NCBI RefSeq assembly: GCF_001500315.1
Contig: NZ_LLER01000010.1
Location: forward strand, 237,441-301,440
DNA length: 64,000 nucleotides
Source: Staphylococcus auricularis
Lineage (GTDB): Bacteria > Bacillota > Bacilli > Staphylococcales > Staphylococcaceae
Direction of reading: 5' to 3'
A program made the position numbers and the translations under genes. The notes beneath the pieces were generated by a model. That model worked only from the letters and a program-made list of their open reading frames with translations, did not search any database and was not told the origin of the DNA. Positions 19,488 through 33,094 of the stretch are shown here, piece after piece (the first letter of the stretch is position 1; each line of letters begins with the position of its first letter).

Positions 19488-20150
19488 ATGACCAAAGGAA
19501 TCTTAGGAAGAAAAATTGGGATGACTCAAGTATTCGGCGAAAATGGCGAATTAATCCCAGTTACAGTAGTAGAAGCAGGACAAAACGTAGTATTACAAAA
19601 GAAAACTGCAGAAGTTGACGGTTACGACGCTATCCAAGTAGGTTTTGAAGACAAACAAGGTTACAGAAAAGGTAGCAAATCAAACAAATATGCAAATAAA
19701 CCAACTGAAGGTCACGCTAAAAAAGCAGACACAGCACCTAAGCGCTTCATTCGTGAATTCAGAAACGTAAACGTGGATGAATACGAAGTAGGTCAAGAAG
19801 TCTCAGTAGATAAATTTGAAACTGGAGATATCATTGATGTAACAGGCGTATCTAAAGGTAAAGGTTTCCAAGGTGCCATTAAACGTCATAACCAAGGACG
19901 CGGACCAAGCGCACACGGTTCTCACTTCCACAGAGCTCCCGGTTCTGTAGGTATGGCATCAGATGCATCAAGAGTCTTCAAAGGACAAAAAATGCCTGGC
20001 CGTATGGGTGGCAACACAGTAACTGTACAAAACTTAGAAGTTGTTCAAGTCGATACAGACAACAACGTTATTTTAGTAAAAGGTAACGTACCTGGTCCTA
20101 AAAAAGGTCTTGTAGAAATTACAACAGCAATTAAACAAGGTAATAAATAA
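19488..20150 (+). CDS. rplC: 50S ribosomal protein L3
   Basis: A 220-residue L3, which binds near the 3' end of 23S rRNA and is an early assembly protein. The N-terminal [10 protein letters not shown] and the central loop [23 protein letters not shown] region, which reaches the peptidyl transferase centre, are intact. It follows rpsJ by 27 bases with a GGAGGTGG site. In staphylococci, changes in the central loop are linked to resistance to pleuromutilins and linezolid; the loop is long and without any obvious gap here. Confidence 0.98.
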   Translation: MTKGILGRKIGMTQVFGENGELIPVTVVEAGQNVVLQKKTAEVDGYDAIQVGFEDKQGYRKGSKSNKYANKPTEGHAKKADTAPKRFIREFRNVNVDEYEVGQEVSVDKFETGDIIDVTGVSKGKGFQGAIKRHNQGRGPSAHGSHFHRAPGSVGMASDASRVFKGQKMPGRMGGNTVTVQNLEVVQVDTDNNVILVKGNVPGPKKGLVEITTAIKQGNK

Positions 20151-20176
20151 TAAGAGATGAAAGGAGGAAAAGCATA

Positions 20177-20800
20177 ATGGCTAATTATGATGTGTTAAAA
20201 GTAGACGGAACTAAAGCAGGTTCTGTTGAACTAAGTGATGCAGTATTTGCAATCGAACCAAACAATGATGTACTTTTCGAAGCAATCAACTTACAACGTG
20301 CTTCATTACGTCAAGGTACTCACTCTGTTAAAAACCGTTCAGCAGTAAGAGGCGGTGGACGTAAACCATGGAGACAAAAAGGTACAGGACGTGCACGTCA
20401 AGGTACAATCCGTGCGCCACAATGGCGTGGTGGTGGTGCTGTATTCGGACCAACACCAAGAAGTTACGCATACAAAATGCCTAAGAAAATGCGTCGTTTA
20501 GCTTTACGCTCAGCACTATCATTTAAAGTACAAGAAAATGGCTTTAAAGTAGTAGACAGCTTAGCTCTTGAAGCTCCAAAAACAAAAGAATTCAAAACAA
20601 TCCTTACTAATTTAGAACAACCTAAAAAAGTATTAGTTGTTACAGAATCAGAAGACGTTAACGTTGCGTTATCAGCACGTAACATTCCTGGCGTACAAGT
20701 AACAACAGCTCAAGGATTAAACGTATTAGATATCACAAGCGCTGATAGTGTCGTAATCACTGAAGCAGCTGCTAAAAAAGTTGAGGAGGTGCTCGGATAA
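20177..20800 (+). CDS. rplD: 50S ribosomal protein L4
   Basis: A 207-residue L4 lining the nascent peptide tunnel. The extended loop [29 protein letters not shown] region (residues about 55-85) is the part that reaches the tunnel and interacts with macrolides. L4 is the known regulator of the S10 operon in E. coli; in Bacillota this is less clear, so a role on the rpsJ leader is only a possibility. Its stop overlaps the rplW start by one base. Confidence 0.98.
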   Translation: MANYDVLKVDGTKAGSVELSDAVFAIEPNNDVLFEAINLQRASLRQGTHSVKNRSAVRGGGRKPWRQKGTGRARQGTIRAPQWRGGGAVFGPTPRSYAYKMPKKMRRLALRSALSFKVQENGFKVVDSLALEAPKTKEFKTILTNLEQPKKVLVVTESEDVNVALSARNIPGVQVTTAQGLNVLDITSADSVVITEAAAKKVEEVLG

Positions 20801-21075
20801 TGGATGCAAGAGATATTCTTAAGCGCCCCGTAATCACTGAAAAATCATCTGCAGCAATGGCAGAAGACAAATACACATTCGATGTAGATACTCGTGCGAA
20901 CAAAACACAAGTTAAAATCGCAGTAGAAAAAATCTTTGATGTCAAAGTTGATAGTGTGAACATCATCAACTATAAACCTAAGAAAAAACGCATGGGTCGT
21001 TACCAAGGTTATACAAACAAACGCCGCGTAGCAATCGTGACATTAAAAGAAGGTCAAATTGACTTATTTAACTAA
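20800..21075 (+). CDS. rplW: 50S ribosomal protein L23
   Basis: A 91-residue L23, located at the tunnel exit, where it contacts trigger factor and the signal recognition particle. [12 protein letters not shown] at the start and [20 protein letters not shown] toward the end are typical. The ATG overlaps the rplD stop (TAATG), with the GAGGAGG site inside rplD, so translation is probably coupled. Confidence 0.98.
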   Translation: MDARDILKRPVITEKSSAAMAEDKYTFDVDTRANKTQVKIAVEKIFDVKVDSVNIINYKPKKKRMGRYQGYTNKRRVAIVTLKEGQIDLFN

Positions 21076-21107
21076 TTAAAACATTACCAATAAGGAGGTA
21101 AGCGACA

Positions 21108-21941
21108 ATGGCTCTTAAAAAATACAAGCCATATACAAATGGTCGTCGTAATATGACTACATTAGATTTCGCAGAAATTACGAAATCTACACCTGAAAAG
21201 TCATTATTACAACCGCTACCGAAAAAAGCGGGACGTAACAACCAAGGTAAATTGACAGTACGCCATCACGGTGGCGGACACAAACGTCAATACCGTACAA
21301 TTGATTTTAAACGTAATAAAGATGGAATCACTGCAAAAGTTGATTCAATTCAATACGATCCAAACCGTTCAGCAAACATCGCATTGTTAGTATATGCAGA
21401 CGGTGAAAAACGTTATATCATCGCTCCTAGAGAATTAAAAGTAGGACAAGAAGTTGAAAGCGGTGAAAACGCAGATATTAAAGTAGGTAACGCATTACCA
21501 CTTCAATTCATCCCAGTAGGTACTGTTATCCATAATATCGAACTTAAACCTGGTAAAGGTGGACAACTTGCTCGTTCAGCAGGTGCAAGTGCACAAGTAC
21601 TTGGTAAAGAAGGTAAATACGTATTAGTAAGATTAAGATCTGGCGAAGTTCGTATGATCCTTTCAACTTGCCGTGCTACAGTAGGCCAAGTTGGTAACTT
21701 ACAACATGAACTTGTCAATGTTGGTAAAGCCGGACGTTCAAGATGGCAAGGCATCCGTCCAACAGTTCGTGGTTCTGTAATGAACCCTAACGATCACCCT
21801 CACGGTGGTGGTGAAGGACGTGCACCAATCGGTAGACCATCTCCAATGTCACCATGGGGCAAACCTACACTTGGTAAGAAAACACGCCGCGGTAAAAAAT
21901 CATCTGATAAATTTATCGTTCGTGGACGTAAGAAAAAATAA
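21108..21941 (+). CDS. rplB: 50S ribosomal protein L2
   Basis: A 277-residue L2, required for subunit association and peptidyl transferase function. The highly conserved C-terminal stretch [20 protein letters not shown] includes the histidine corresponding to the functionally important H229 of E. coli. The basic tail ([17 protein letters not shown]) binds rRNA. TAAGGAGGT precedes the ATG. Confidence 0.98.
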   Translation: MALKKYKPYTNGRRNMTTLDFAEITKSTPEKSLLQPLPKKAGRNNQGKLTVRHHGGGHKRQYRTIDFKRNKDGITAKVDSIQYDPNRSANIALLVYADGEKRYIIAPRELKVGQEVESGENADIKVGNALPLQFIPVGTVIHNIELKPGKGGQLARSAGASAQVLGKEGKYVLVRLRSGEVRMILSTCRATVGQVGNLQHELVNVGKAGRSRWQGIRPTVRGSVMNPNDHPHGGGEGRAPIGRPSPMSPWGKPTLGKKTRRGKKSSDKFIVRGRKKK

Positions 21942-22008
21942 ATCTAATAACTTATTTGGGTGTGCGGCTTAAACGCTGCACGCACACAATAAGAAGGGAG
22001 GCGCCACT

Positions 22009-22287
22009 ATGGCTCGTAGTATTAAAAAAGGACCTTTCGTCGATGATCACTTAATGAAAAAAGTGGAAGCGCAAAGCGATAGCGAGAAAAAACAAGTAAT
22101 CAAAACTTGGTCTCGTCGTTCAACAATCTTCCCTAACTTCATCGGCAATACTTTTGCAGTGTATGATGGCCGTAAACATGTACCTGTTTATGTAACTGAA
22201 GATATGGTAGGTCATAAATTAGGTGAATTTGCACCAACTCGTACTTTCAAAGGTCACGCAGCAGATGACAAAAAAACAAGAAGATAA
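22009..22287 (+). CDS. rpsS: 30S ribosomal protein S19
   Basis: A 92-residue S19 of the 30S head, forming a complex with S13 near the A site. [19 protein letters not shown] and the C-terminal [13 protein letters not shown] segment are characteristic. The 67-base gap after rplB contains GTGTGCGGC...GCTGCACGCACAC, an imperfect hairpin that may adjust expression or mark an RNA processing site. Confidence 0.98.
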   Translation: MARSIKKGPFVDDHLMKKVEAQSDSEKKQVIKTWSRRSTIFPNFIGNTFAVYDGRKHVPVYVTEDMVGHKLGEFAPTRTFKGHAADDKKTRR

Positions 22288-22319
22288 ATAAATTCTAACA
22301 AGTAGAGGAGGAAATCCTA

Positions 22320-22676
22320 ATGGAAGCAAAAGCGGTTGCTAAAACAATAAGAATCGCACCTCGTAAAGTTAGATTAGTATTAGATCTAATAAGAGGAAAA
22401 AACGCTGGAGAAGCGATTGCTATCTTAAAATTAACTAACAAAGCTTCATCACCAGTTGTTGAGAAATTATTAATGTCCGCTTTAGCAAATGCTGAACATA
22501 ACTACGACATGAACACAGATGAATTAGTAGTTAAAGAAGCTTATGCTAACGAAGGACCAACATTAAAACGTTTCCGTCCACGTGCACAAGGTCGTGCAAG
22601 TGCGATCAACAAACGTACAAGCCACATTACAATCGTCGTTAGTGACGGCAATGAAGAAGAAGCTCAAGAAGCTTAA
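22320..22676 (+). CDS. rplV: 50S ribosomal protein L22
   Basis: A 118-residue L22, whose beta hairpin lines the narrow part of the exit tunnel. The hairpin region [21 protein letters not shown] (residues about 81-101) is intact; changes there confer macrolide resistance in staphylococci. GAGGAGG precedes the ATG. The gene is one residue longer than the S. aureus form by memory, with an acidic tail EEEAQEA. Confidence 0.98.
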   Translation: MEAKAVAKTIRIAPRKVRLVLDLIRGKNAGEAIAILKLTNKASSPVVEKLLMSALANAEHNYDMNTDELVVKEAYANEGPTLKRFRPRAQGRASAINKRTSHITIVVSDGNEEEAQEA

Positions 22677-22699
22677 TAACATTTTAAGGAGGGAACACT

Positions 22700-23353
22700 G
22701 TGGGTCAAAAAATTAATCCGATCGGACTTCGTGTTGGTGTAATCCGCGATTGGGAAGCTAAATGGTATGCAGATAAAGACTTCGCATCATTACTACACGA
22801 AGATTTAAGAATCCGTAAATTTATTGATAACGCATTAAAAGAAGCATCAGTTTCTCACGTAGACATCGAACGTGCTGCTAACCGTATCAATATCGCAATT
22901 CATACTGGTAAACCTGGTATGGTCATTGGTAAAGGCGGTTCAGAAATTGAAAAACTTCGTAACCAATTAAACTCATTAACTAGCAAAAAAGTACACATCA
23001 ACGTTGTCGAAATCAAAAAAATCGATTTAGATGCTCGTCTCGTTGCTGAAAATATCGCACGTCAATTAGAAAACCGTGCTTCATTCCGTCGTGTACAAAA
23101 ACAAGCCATTTCAAGAGCAATGAAACAAGGTGCTAAAGGTATTAAAACACAAGTATCAGGTCGTCTAGGCGGTGCTGATATCGCTCGTGCAGAACAATAC
23201 TCTGAAGGAACTGTTCCACTTCATACACTTCGTGCAGACATCGGTTATGCACATGCTGAAGCAGACACTACTTACGGTAAACTTGGTGTCAAAGTATGGA
23301 TCTACCGTGGAGAAGTTCTTCCTACTAAAGATTCTGGTAAAGGAGGAAAATAA
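22700..23353 (+). CDS. rpsC: 30S ribosomal protein S3
   Basis: A 217-residue S3 at the mRNA entry site. The N-terminal KH domain with [18 protein letters not shown] (about residues 73-90) is clear, followed by the conserved C-terminal domain. The start is GTG with an AAGGAGGG site. It is followed after two bases by rplP, whose ribosome site lies in the last codons of rpsC. Confidence 0.98.
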   Translation: MGQKINPIGLRVGVIRDWEAKWYADKDFASLLHEDLRIRKFIDNALKEASVSHVDIERAANRINIAIHTGKPGMVIGKGGSEIEKLRNQLNSLTSKKVHINVVEIKKIDLDARLVAENIARQLENRASFRRVQKQAISRAMKQGAKGIKTQVSGRLGGADIARAEQYSEGTVPLHTLRADIGYAHAEADTTYGKLGVKVWIYRGEVLPTKDSGKGGK

Positions 23354-23355
23354 TA

Positions 23356-23790
23356 ATGTTACTACCAAAACGTGTAAAATATCGTCGTCAACATCGTCCA
23401 AAAACAACTGGTCGTTCTAAAGGCGGTAACTACGTAACATTTGGTGATTATGGTTTACAAGCAACTACAACTTCTTGGATCACATCTCGTCAAATCGAAT
23501 CAGCTCGTATTGCAATGACACGTTACATGAAACGTGGCGGGAAAGTTTGGATTAAAATCTTCCCTCATACACCTTATACTAAAAAACCTTTAGAAGTACG
23601 TATGGGTGCTGGTAAAGGTGCAGTAGAAGGCTGGATTGCAGTTGCAAAACCAGGTAGAATTTTATTCGAAGTCGCAGGCGTAAGCGAAGAAGTAGCTCGT
23701 GAAGCATTACGTTTAGCAAGTCATAAACTTCCAGTTAAAACGAAATTTGTAAGACGTGAAGAATTGGGTGGTGAATCAAATGAAAGCTAA
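23356..23790 (+). CDS. rplP: 50S ribosomal protein L16
   Basis: A 144-residue L16, which contacts the A-site tRNA elbow and is a late assembly protein. [14 protein letters not shown], the [19 protein letters not shown] motif near residue 76 and KLPVKTKFV near the end are typical. It overlaps the rpmC start by 11 bases. Confidence 0.98.
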   Translation: MLLPKRVKYRRQHRPKTTGRSKGGNYVTFGDYGLQATTTSWITSRQIESARIAMTRYMKRGGKVWIKIFPHTPYTKKPLEVRMGAGKGAVEGWIAVAKPGRILFEVAGVSEEVAREALRLASHKLPVKTKFVRREELGGESNES

Positions 23791-23989
23791 GGAAATCAGA
23801 GACTTAACCACTTCAGAAATCGAAGAACAAATCAAATCTTCAAAAGAAGAACTTTTTAACCTACGCTTTCAGTTAGCTACAGGTCAATTAGAAGAAACTG
23901 CACGTATCCGCACAGTAAGAAAAACAATTGCACGTTTGAAAACTGTAGTTCGTGAAAGAGAAATTGAACAAGAAAAGGCTAATCAATAA
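23780..23989 (+). CDS. rpmC: 50S ribosomal protein L29
   Basis: A 69-residue L29, two long helices at the tunnel exit beside L23. I start it at the ATG at 23780 ([17 protein letters not shown]), which has GGGTGGTGA upstream within rplP; a start at 23756 would add unlikely residues read from the rplP end. Confidence 0.97.
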   Translation: MKAKEIRDLTTSEIEEQIKSSKEELFNLRFQLATGQLEETARIRTVRKTIARLKTVVREREIEQEKANQ

Positions 23990-24014
23990 TTAAATGAAAG
24001 AGGAGGTTACAAAA

Positions 24015-24278
24015 GTGAGCGAAAGAAATGATCGTAAAGTTTATGTAGGTAGAGTCGTTTCAGATAAAATGGATAAAACTGTAACAGTACTTGTTGAAAC
24101 TTATAAAACACACAAATTATATGGTAAACGAGTAAAATACTCTAAAAAATACAAAACTCATGATGAAAACAACTCAGCTAAATTAGGAGACATTGTTAAA
24201 ATCCAAGAAACACGTCCTTTATCAGCATCAAAACGTTTCCGTTTAGTTGAAATTGTTGAAGAATCTGTAATTATTTAA
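24015..24278 (+). CDS. rpsQ: 30S ribosomal protein S17
   Basis: An 87-residue S17, an early 16S rRNA binder with an OB fold. The GTG at 24015 ([20 protein letters not shown]) is the correct start because the AGGAGG at 24001-24006 is properly spaced; the ATG at 23994 lies before that ribosome site. Confidence 0.97.
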   Translation: MSERNDRKVYVGRVVSDKMDKTVTVLVETYKTHKLYGKRVKYSKKYKTHDENNSAKLGDIVKIQETRPLSASKRFRLVEIVEESVII

Positions 24279-24303
24279 CAAACAAAAGATAAAGGAGGTT
24301 TAA

Positions 24304-24675
<372 letters not shown>

Positions 24676-24713
24676 TAACTGATTAAATCTTATTGTTTAA
24701 GGAGGTGCCACAC

Positions 24714-25031
24714 ATGCATATTAAAAAAGGTGACAACGTAAAAGTTATCGCAGGAAAAGACAAAGGTAAAGAAGGTAAAGTACTCGAAACTCAACCTAAA
24801 CTTGACCGTGTCATTGTTGAAGGTGTTAACGTAATGAAAAAACACCAAAAACCAACACAATTTAATCCTGAAGGTGGAATCTTAGAAACAGAGGCAGCCA
24901 TCCATGTTTCTAATGTACAATTATTAGATCCAAAAACTAACGAACCTACTCGTGTAGGACACAAAATCGTTGATGGTAAAAAAGTTCGTATCGCTAAAAA
25001 ATCTGGCGAAGAATTCAAATCTAATAACTAA
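24714..25031 (+). CDS. rplX: 50S ribosomal protein L24
   Basis: A 105-residue L24, one of the two proteins that start 50S assembly. The KOW motif [20 protein letters not shown] is at residues 4-23. The ATG at 24714 follows AAGGAGGTG; an earlier in-frame ATG at 24693 lies upstream of the ribosome site and is rejected. Confidence 0.97.
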   Translation: MHIKKGDNVKVIAGKDKGKEGKVLETQPKLDRVIVEGVNVMKKHQKPTQFNPEGGILETEAAIHVSNVQLLDPKTNEPTRVGHKIVDGKKVRIAKKSGEEFKSNN

Positions 25032-25055
25032 TAACTATTGAAAGGAGGATCCACT

Positions 25056-25595
25056 GTGAACCGTTTAAAAGAGAAATACAACTCTGAGATTACTGAAAGC
25101 CTTGTTAAAAACTTTAACTACAGTTCAGTAATGGAAGTACCTAAAATTGAAAAAATCGTTGTGAATATGGGTGTTGGTGATGCTGTTCAAAACTCAAAAG
25201 TACTAGACAATGCTGTTGAGGAATTACAAGCTATCACTGGTCAAAAACCATTAGTAACAAAAGCTAAAAAATCTGTCGCTACATTCCGTTTACGTGAAGG
25301 TATGCCAATCGGTGCAAAAGTTACACTTCGCGGTGAAAGAATGTACGAATTCTTAGACAAACTTATCGCTGTATCATTACCACGTGTACGTGACTTCCGC
25401 GGTGTTTCTAAAAAAGCATTCGACGGTAGAGGTAACTACACTCTAGGTATTAAAGAACAGTTAATTTTCCCAGAAATCGACTATGATCAAGTAAGTAAAG
25501 TAAGAGGAATGGATATCGTTATTGTTACTTCAGCTAACACAGACGAAGAAGCTCGCGAATTACTAAGTCAATTCGGTATGCCATTTCAAAAATAA
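25056..25595 (+). CDS. rplE: 50S ribosomal protein L5
   Basis: A 179-residue L5 binding 5S rRNA and contacting the P-site tRNA. The central segment [20 protein letters not shown] and the C-terminal [20 protein letters not shown] are conserved. The GTG at 25056 has AAAGGAGGA upstream; the ATG at 25038 precedes the ribosome site. Confidence 0.97.
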   Translation: MNRLKEKYNSEITESLVKNFNYSSVMEVPKIEKIVVNMGVGDAVQNSKVLDNAVEELQAITGQKPLVTKAKKSVATFRLREGMPIGAKVTLRGERMYEFLDKLIAVSLPRVRDFRGVSKKAFDGRGNYTLGIKEQLIFPEIDYDQVSKVRGMDIVIVTSANTDEEARELLSQFGMPFQK

Positions 25596-25618
25596 TCTCT
25601 AAAGGAGTGACTAATTAA

Positions 25619-25804
25619 GTGGCTAAAAGTTCAATGGTTGCTAAACAGCAACAAAACAAAAAGTTTAAAGTTCGTGAATATACTCGCTGTGAACGTTGTG
25701 GCCGTCCACATTCCGTATATCGTAAATTCAAATTATGCCGTATTTGTTTTAGAGAATTAGCTTATAAAGGACAAATTCCTGGCGTACGTAAAGCTAGCTG
25801 GTAA
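25619..25804 (+). CDS. rpsZ: 30S ribosomal protein S14, zinc-binding type
   Basis: A 61-residue S14 of the zinc-dependent short form. Cysteines at residues 24, 27, 40 and 43 form the CxxC...CxxC zinc site. Many Bacillota carry a second, zinc-free S14 elsewhere for zinc limitation; none is in this window. The start is GTG with an AAAGGAGTG site. Confidence 0.97.
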   Translation: MAKSSMVAKQQQNKKFKVREYTRCERCGRPHSVYRKFKLCRICFRELAYKGQIPGVRKASW

Positions 25805-25834
25805 GACAAAGATACTGAAAGGAGGCAAAATTCA

Positions 25835-26233
25835 ATGACAATGACAGATCCAATTGCAGATATGCTGACTCGCGTGAGAAACGCAAACATGGTTCGTCAC
25901 GAAAGATTAGAATTACCTGCATCAAATATTAAAAAAGAAATCGCTGAAATCTTAAAAAATGAAGGTTTCATTAAAAATGTTGAATACGTAGAAGATGACA
26001 AACAAGGTGTTATCCGTTTATTCCTTAAATATGGTCAAAATAACGAACGCGTTATTACAGGCTTAAAACGTATTTCAAAACCAGGACTACGTGTTTACGC
26101 AAAAGCAAACGAAGTACCTAAAGTACTTAACGGTTTAGGTATTGCATTAGTATCAACATCTGAAGGTGTTATCACTGACAAAGAAGCTAGAAAACGCAAT
26201 GTCGGCGGAGAAATCCTAGCATACGTTTGGTAA
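25835..26233 (+). CDS. rpsH: 30S ribosomal protein S8
   Basis: A 132-residue S8, a primary 16S rRNA binder in the central domain. [15 protein letters not shown] at the start and the [20 protein letters not shown] segment at the end are typical. In E. coli S8 represses the spc operon; whether it does so here cannot be told. AAAGGAGGC lies before the ATG. Confidence 0.98.
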   Translation: MTMTDPIADMLTRVRNANMVRHERLELPASNIKKEIAEILKNEGFIKNVEYVEDDKQGVIRLFLKYGQNNERVITGLKRISKPGLRVYAKANEVPKVLNGLGIALVSTSEGVITDKEARKRNVGGEILAYVW

Positions 26234-26257
26234 TAATATAAAAGGAGGTGCGATAAC

Positions 26258-26794
26258 ATGAGTCGTGTTGGTAAAAAATTGATTGACATCCCTAGCGACG
26301 TAACAGTAACAGTTGATGGAAACACAGTTTCTGTTAAAGGTCCTAAAGGTGAATTAAGCAAAACATTAAATGATAGAATGACTTACAAACAAGGTGAAAA
26401 TACTTTAGAAGTTGTACGTCCTACTGACGAAAAAGAAGATAGAACAGAACATGGTACAACTCGTGCGTTAATTAACAACATGGTTATCGGTGTTTCAAAA
26501 GGCTTTGAAAAATCACTAGAACTTGTTGGTGTTGGTTACCGTGCTCAAATGCAAGGTGAAAACTTAGTACTTAACGTTGGTTATTCACACCCAGTTGAAA
26601 TCAAAGCAGAAGATGGCATTAGCTTTTCTGTAGAGAAAAACACTACCGTTACAGTTTCTGGTATTTCTAAAGAATTAGTAGGTGCTTATGCTTCTAATAT
26701 TCGTGCGGTAAGACCTCCAGAACCATATAAAGGTAAAGGTATCCGTTATCAAGGTGAATACGTTCGCCGTAAAGAAGGTAAAACTGGTAAATAA
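26258..26794 (+). CDS. rplF: 50S ribosomal protein L6
   Basis: A 178-residue L6 with two similar RNA-binding domains, near the sarcin-ricin loop. The C-terminal signature [22 protein letters not shown] is intact. AAAGGAGGTG precedes the ATG. Confidence 0.98.
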   Translation: MSRVGKKLIDIPSDVTVTVDGNTVSVKGPKGELSKTLNDRMTYKQGENTLEVVRPTDEKEDRTEHGTTRALINNMVIGVSKGFEKSLELVGVGYRAQMQGENLVLNVGYSHPVEIKAEDGISFSVEKNTTVTVSGISKELVGAYASNIRAVRPPEPYKGKGIRYQGEYVRRKEGKTGK

Positions 26795-26825
26795 TAAATA
26801 ACACTCTATAGAAAGGAGTATGACA

Positions 26826-27188
26826 ATGATCAGCAAAATCGATAAAAACAAAGTACGTCTTAAAAGACATGCACGTGTTCGTTCTAAATTATCTGGTACA
26901 GCTGAAAAACCTCGTCTAAACGTTTATCGTTCCAACAAACACATCTATGCACAAATCATTGATGATGTTAAAGGCGAAACTTTAGCACAGGCTTCAACTA
27001 AAGATAGCGAACTTGCAAATGAATCAGGTTCTAAAGTAGAATTATCTACAAAAGTAGGCGAAGTATTAGCTAACAGAGCAAAAGACAAAGGCATTACAGC
27101 GATCGTATTCGACCGCGGAGGTTATTTATACCATGGCCGTGTGAAAGCTTTAGCTGATGCAGCTCGCGAAAACGGATTAGAATTTTAA
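26826..27188 (+). CDS. rplR: 50S ribosomal protein L18
   Basis: A 120-residue L18 that binds 5S rRNA with L5. I start at the ATG at 26826 ([19 protein letters not shown]), because AAGGAG at 26813-26818 is only one base from the earlier ATG at 26820. The C-terminal [21 protein letters not shown] is the family signature. Confidence 0.97.
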   Translation: MISKIDKNKVRLKRHARVRSKLSGTAEKPRLNVYRSNKHIYAQIIDDVKGETLAQASTKDSELANESGSKVELSTKVGEVLANRAKDKGITAIVFDRGGYLYHGRVKALADAARENGLEF

Positions 27189-27209
27189 TTTAAAGGAGGG
27201 ACAAATTAC

Positions 27210-27710
27210 ATGGCTCGTAGAGATGAAGAAACGAAAGAATTCGAAGAACGCGTTGTTACAATTAATCGTGTTGCAAAAGTTGTAAAAGGTGGACGTCGTT
27301 TCCGTTTCACTGCACTTGTTGTCGTAGGAGATAAAAATGGACGTGTCGGTTTCGGTACAGGTAAAGCACAAGAGGTACCAGAAGCTATCAAAAAAGCTGT
27401 AGAAGTAGCTAAAAAAGATTTAGTAGTCGTTCCACGTGTTGAAGGAACAACACCTCATATGATCACAGGTCAATATGGTTCAGGAAGCGTACTATTAAAA
27501 CCAGCTGCACCAGGTACTGGTGTTATCGCAGGTGGTCCAGTTCGTGCCGTATTAGAATTAGCAGGTATCACTGATATCTTAAGTAAATCTTTAGGTTCAA
27601 ATACACCAATCAATATGGTTCGTGCAACTATCAATGGTTTACAAAATCTAAAAAATGCTGAAGATGTTGCGAAATTACGTGGCGTTTCAGTAGAAGAATT
27701 ATATAATTAA
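27210..27710 (+). CDS. rpsE: 30S ribosomal protein S5
   Basis: A 166-residue S5, important for decoding fidelity and mRNA unwinding. The N-terminal S5 RNA-binding domain ([20 protein letters not shown]) and the C-terminal [16 protein letters not shown] segment are visible. The loop near residues 20-30, where spectinomycin resistance changes occur, looks ordinary. AAAGGAGGG precedes the ATG. Confidence 0.98.
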   Translation: MARRDEETKEFEERVVTINRVAKVVKGGRRFRFTALVVVGDKNGRVGFGTGKAQEVPEAIKKAVEVAKKDLVVVPRVEGTTPHMITGQYGSGSVLLKPAAPGTGVIAGGPVRAVLELAGITDILSKSLGSNTPINMVRATINGLQNLKNAEDVAKLRGVSVEELYN

Positions 27711-27726
27711 GGAGGGAAAATAAGTT

Positions 27727-27906
27727 ATGGCTAAATTACAAATTACCCTCACTCGTAGTGTTATTGGTCGTCCTGAAACACAACGCAAAACAGTAGAAGC
27801 TTTAGGTTTGAAAAAAACTAACGCTTCAGTTGTAGTTGAAGATAACCCAGCAATTCGTGGGCAAATCAACAAAGTAAGTCATTTAGTGACTGTTGAAGAA
27901 AAATAA
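27727..27906 (+). CDS. rpmD: 50S ribosomal protein L30
   Basis: A 59-residue L30 starting [19 protein letters not shown] and ending HLVTVEEK. It sits in its usual place between rpsE and rplO, with an AAGGAGGG site upstream. Confidence 0.97.
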   Translation: MAKLQITLTRSVIGRPETQRKTVEALGLKKTNASVVVEDNPAIRGQINKVSHLVTVEEK

Positions 27907-27927
27907 TTAAGGAGGTGCCGAATTAAA

Positions 27928-28367
27928 ATGAAATTACATGAGTTAAAACCAGCTGAAGGTTCTCGTAAAGAACGCAACCGCGTAGGTCGTGGTGCTGCTA
28001 CAGGTAACGGTAAAACAAGTGGACGTGGTCAAAAAGGTCAAAAAGCACGTTCAGGTGGCAACATCAAACCAGGTTTCGAAGGTGGTCAATTACCATTATT
28101 CCGTCGTTTACCAAAACGTGGTTTCACTAACATTAACCGTAAAGATTATGCTATTGTTAACTTAGACCAACTCAATAAATTTGAAGATGGTACTGAAGTA
28201 ACTCCAGCTTTATTAGTAGAATCTGGTGTAGTGAAAAACGAGAAATCTGGTGTTAAAATTTTAGGTAATGGTTCACTAGAAAGAAAATTAACAGTAAAAG
28301 CTCATAAATTCTCTGCATCTGCAGCAGAAGCTATTGATGCCAAAGGCGGAGTACACGAGGTGATCTA

Positions 28368-28368
<1 letters not shown>
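27928..28368 (+). CDS. rplO: 50S ribosomal protein L15
   Basis: A 146-residue L15, a late assembly protein. The glycine- and arginine-rich N-terminal extension ([20 protein letters not shown], residues 18-37) threads into 23S rRNA. The stop overlaps the secY start by one base (TAATG). Confidence 0.98.
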
Positions 28369-30328
<1,960 letters not shown>

Positions 30329-30348
30329 TTATTATGATTTATAATCAT

Positions 30349-30378
30349 ACTGTTGAAATGCTATGATAATTGTATAAT
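30349..30378 (+). promoter_or_regulatory. possible internal promoter before infA
   Basis: A perfect TATAAT at 30373-30378 lies in the 99-base adk-infA gap, about 50 bases before infA. The nearest -35 candidates are poor: TTGAAA is only 14 bases away, and TACTGT is 18 bases away. Confidence 0.35.
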
Positions 30379-30427
30379 AATGGATAAACCTTAGACGATA
30401 TACAACGGTATAAAAGGAGGAAAAAAG

Positions 30428-30646
30428 ATGGCTAAACAAGATGTTATCGAATTAGAAGGTACTGTATTAGATACTTTACCGAATGCAATGTTTAAAGTAG
30501 AATTAGAAAATGATCATGAAATTTTAGCACATGTAAGTGGTAAAATTAGAATGAATTATATTCGTATTTTACCTGGCGACAAAGTAACTGTTGAGATGTC
30601 ACCATATGATCTAACACGCGGCAGAATCACATACCGTTATAAATAA
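30428..30646 (+). CDS. infA: translation initiation factor IF-1
   Basis: A 72-residue OB-fold protein that occupies the 30S A site during initiation. [20 protein letters not shown] and the C-terminal [13 protein letters not shown] are nearly universal. AAAGGAGGA precedes the ATG. Confidence 0.98.
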   Translation: MAKQDVIELEGTVLDTLPNAMFKVELENDHEILAHVSGKIRMNYIRILPGDKVTVEMSPYDLTRGRITYRYK

Positions 30647-30675
30647 TTTGTCGTAGATTAGTTAGGGAGGTATAA

Positions 30676-30792
<117 letters not shown>

Positions 30793-30814
30793 TAAAAGAG
30801 AGGTGTAAACAATT

Positions 30815-31180
30815 ATGGCACGTATTGCAGGAATTGATATTCCACGTGAAAAACGCGTTGTTATTTCATTAACATACGTTTACGGTATCGGTACTTCTAC
30901 AGCTCAAAAAATTGTTGAAGAAGCTAACGTATCTCCAGATACACGTGTAAAAGATTTAACTGATGACGAATTAGGTCGCATCCGTGAAATCGTTGACGGT
31001 TTCAAAGTTGAAGGTGACTTACGTCGTGAACAAAACTTAAACATCAAACGTTTAATGGAAATTTCTTCATACAGAGGTATGCGTCATCGTCGTGGATTAC
31101 CAGTACGCGGACAAAAAACTAAAAACAATGCCCGTACACGTAAAGGCCCAGTTAAAACTGTAGCTAATAAGAAAAAATAA
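30815..31180 (+). CDS. rpsM: 30S ribosomal protein S13
   Basis: A 121-residue S13 of the 30S head, contacting tRNA and forming bridges to the 50S. The helix-two-turn-helix region [13 protein letters not shown] near residue 22 and the tRNA-contacting basic tail ([15 protein letters not shown]) are present. Confidence 0.98.
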   Translation: MARIAGIDIPREKRVVISLTYVYGIGTSTAQKIVEEANVSPDTRVKDLTDDELGRIREIVDGFKVEGDLRREQNLNIKRLMEISSYRGMRHRRGLPVRGQKTKNNARTRKGPVKTVANKKK

Positions 31181-31203
31181 TAGGTAAAGGAGGCAAAATA
31201 TAA

Positions 31204-31593
31204 ATGGCACGTAAACAAGTAGCACGTAAACGTAAAGCGAAAAAACACATTGAAAACGGTGTGGCTCACATCCGTTCAACATTCAATAATACAATCGTAA
31301 CTATCACTGATGAATTTGGTAATGCTTTATCATGGTCATCAGCAGGAGCACTTGGTTTCAAAGGATCTAAAAAATCTACACCATTTGCAGCACAAATGGC
31401 TTCTGAAACTGCATCTAAATCAGCAATGGAACATGGTTTGAAAACTGTAGAAGTAACAGTTAAAGGACCTGGACCAGGTCGTGAATCAGCAATCCGCGCA
31501 TTACAATCTGCTGGATTAGAAGTAACTGCTATCCGTGACGTTACTCCTGTCCCACACAACGGTTGTCGTCCACCAAAACGTCGTCGTGTATAA
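31204..31593 (+). CDS. rpsK: 30S ribosomal protein S11
   Basis: A 129-residue S11 on the platform near the mRNA exit. [16 protein letters not shown] near residue 79 and the C-terminal [15 protein letters not shown] are signature segments. The gap to rpoA (82 bases) includes GCAAT...ATTGC, a weak hairpin of unclear meaning. Confidence 0.98.
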   Translation: MARKQVARKRKAKKHIENGVAHIRSTFNNTIVTITDEFGNALSWSSAGALGFKGSKKSTPFAAQMASETASKSAMEHGLKTVEVTVKGPGPGRESAIRALQSAGLEVTAIRDVTPVPHNGCRPPKRRRV

Positions 31594-31675
31594 TAACGAA
31601 TAGAGCAATCATTGTAATTAATCATTGCAAGTAACAGTTTGATTAAGTCGACGTATCTAAGGAGGATATTAACAA

Positions 31676-32620
31676 ATGATAGAAATTGAAAAACCTAGAA
31701 TTGAAACAATTGAAATTAGTGACGATGCTAAATTCGGTAAGTTCGTTGTTGAACCACTAGAACGTGGCTACGGTACTACACTAGGAAACTCCTTACGTCG
31801 TATCCTACTATCTTCATTACCAGGTGCAGCCGTTAAATATATCGAAATCGAAGGCGTACTACACGAATTCTCAGCTATTGATAATGTGGTTGAAGATGTT
31901 TCAACAATTATTATGAACATTAAAAACTTAGCATTAAAAATCTATGCTGAAGAAGACAAAACATTAGAAATCGATGTAAAAGATGAAGGCGAAGTAACTG
32001 CAAGTGACATCACACATGACAGTGATGTAGAAATTTTAAATCCTGAACTTAAAATTGCAACTGTAGCTAAAAACGGTCATCTTAAAATCCGTCTCGTTGC
32101 AAACAAGGGTAGAGGTTACGCATTAGCAGAAAAAAATAACACTAGTGATTTACCTATTGGTGTAATTCCTGTAGATTCACTTTATTCACCGGTTGAACGT
32201 GTAAACTATACAGTTGAAAACACACGTGTAGGTCAAAGTAGTGATTTTGATAAATTAACATTAGATGTTTGGACAGATGGTTCTATTACACCACAAGAGT
32301 CAGTTTCATTAGCTGCAAAAATAATGACTGAACACTTGAACATCTTTGTGGGATTAACTGATGAAGCACAAAATGCGGAAATCATGATCGAAAAAGAAGA
32401 AGATCAAAAAGAAAAAGTACTAGAAATGTCTATCGAAGAACTAGACTTATCTGTACGTTCTTATAATTGCTTGAAACGCGCTGGTATTAATTCTGTACAA
32501 GAATTAGCTGATAAATCTGAAGCAGATATGATGAAAGTGCGTAATTTAGGTCGTAAATCTTTAGAAGAAGTTAAATACAAACTCGAAGATTTAGGTTTAG
32601 GCTTAAGAAAAGAAGATTAA
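31676..32620 (+). CDS. rpoA: RNA polymerase alpha subunit
   Basis: A 314-residue alpha subunit. The N-terminal assembly domain (residues about 1-230) includes [23 protein letters not shown] short linker leads to the C-terminal domain, which carries [17 protein letters not shown] and [15 protein letters not shown] and binds UP elements and activators. It sits in the conserved position between rpsK and rplQ. Confidence 0.98.
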   Translation: MIEIEKPRIETIEISDDAKFGKFVVEPLERGYGTTLGNSLRRILLSSLPGAAVKYIEIEGVLHEFSAIDNVVEDVSTIIMNIKNLALKIYAEEDKTLEIDVKDEGEVTASDITHDSDVEILNPELKIATVAKNGHLKIRLVANKGRGYALAEKNNTSDLPIGVIPVDSLYSPVERVNYTVENTRVGQSSDFDKLTLDVWTDGSITPQESVSLAAKIMTEHLNIFVGLTDEAQNAEIMIEKEEDQKEKVLEMSIEELDLSVRSYNCLKRAGINSVQELADKSEADMMKVRNLGRKSLEEVKYKLEDLGLGLRKED

Positions 32621-32641
32621 TACAAAAAAGGAGGTTCACTC

Positions 32642-33010
32642 ATGGGTTACAGAAAATTAGGCCGTACTTCTGATCAGCGTAAAGCGATGTTACGCGAATT
32701 AGCTACTGCACTTATCGTAAGTGAACGCATTGAAACTACAGAAGCACGTGCAAAAGAAGTTCGTAGTGTTGTTGAAAAATTAATCACTTTAGGTAAAAAA
32801 GGCGACTTAGCTTCTCGTCGTAATGCTGCTAAAACATTACGTCACGTAGAAATCTTAAATGAAGATGAATCTACACAATCAGCACTTCAAAAATTATTCG
32901 GTGAAATTGCTGAACGTTACACAGAACGTCAAGGTGGTTACACTCGTATCCTTAAAACAGGTCCACGTCGCGGTGATGGAGCTGAATCAGTAATTATCGA
33001 ATTAGTATAA
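32642..33010 (+). CDS. rplQ: 50S ribosomal protein L17
   Basis: A 122-residue L17, last gene of the superoperon. [20 protein letters not shown] and the C-terminal [18 protein letters not shown] are family signatures. Two hairpins downstream end the transcript. Confidence 0.98.
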   Translation: MGYRKLGRTSDQRKAMLRELATALIVSERIETTEARAKEVRSVVEKLITLGKKGDLASRRNAAKTLRHVEILNEDESTQSALQKLFGEIAERYTERQGGYTRILKTGPRRGDGAESVIIELV

Positions 33011-33094
33011 TGATATAAATACACTAACTACTATTTATAAAGCAAATGAGTGCAACGATAATGTTTGCCACATACAAATATTGTCTAGCTCAGA

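Noticed and set aside
23172..23420. Plus-strand frame inside rpsC and rplP
   Set aside because: It overlaps two certain ribosomal protein genes in another frame and has no support of its own.
31266..31625. Long minus-strand frame opposite rpsK
   Set aside because: It mirrors the codon bias of the highly conserved rpsK gene and has no ribosome site.
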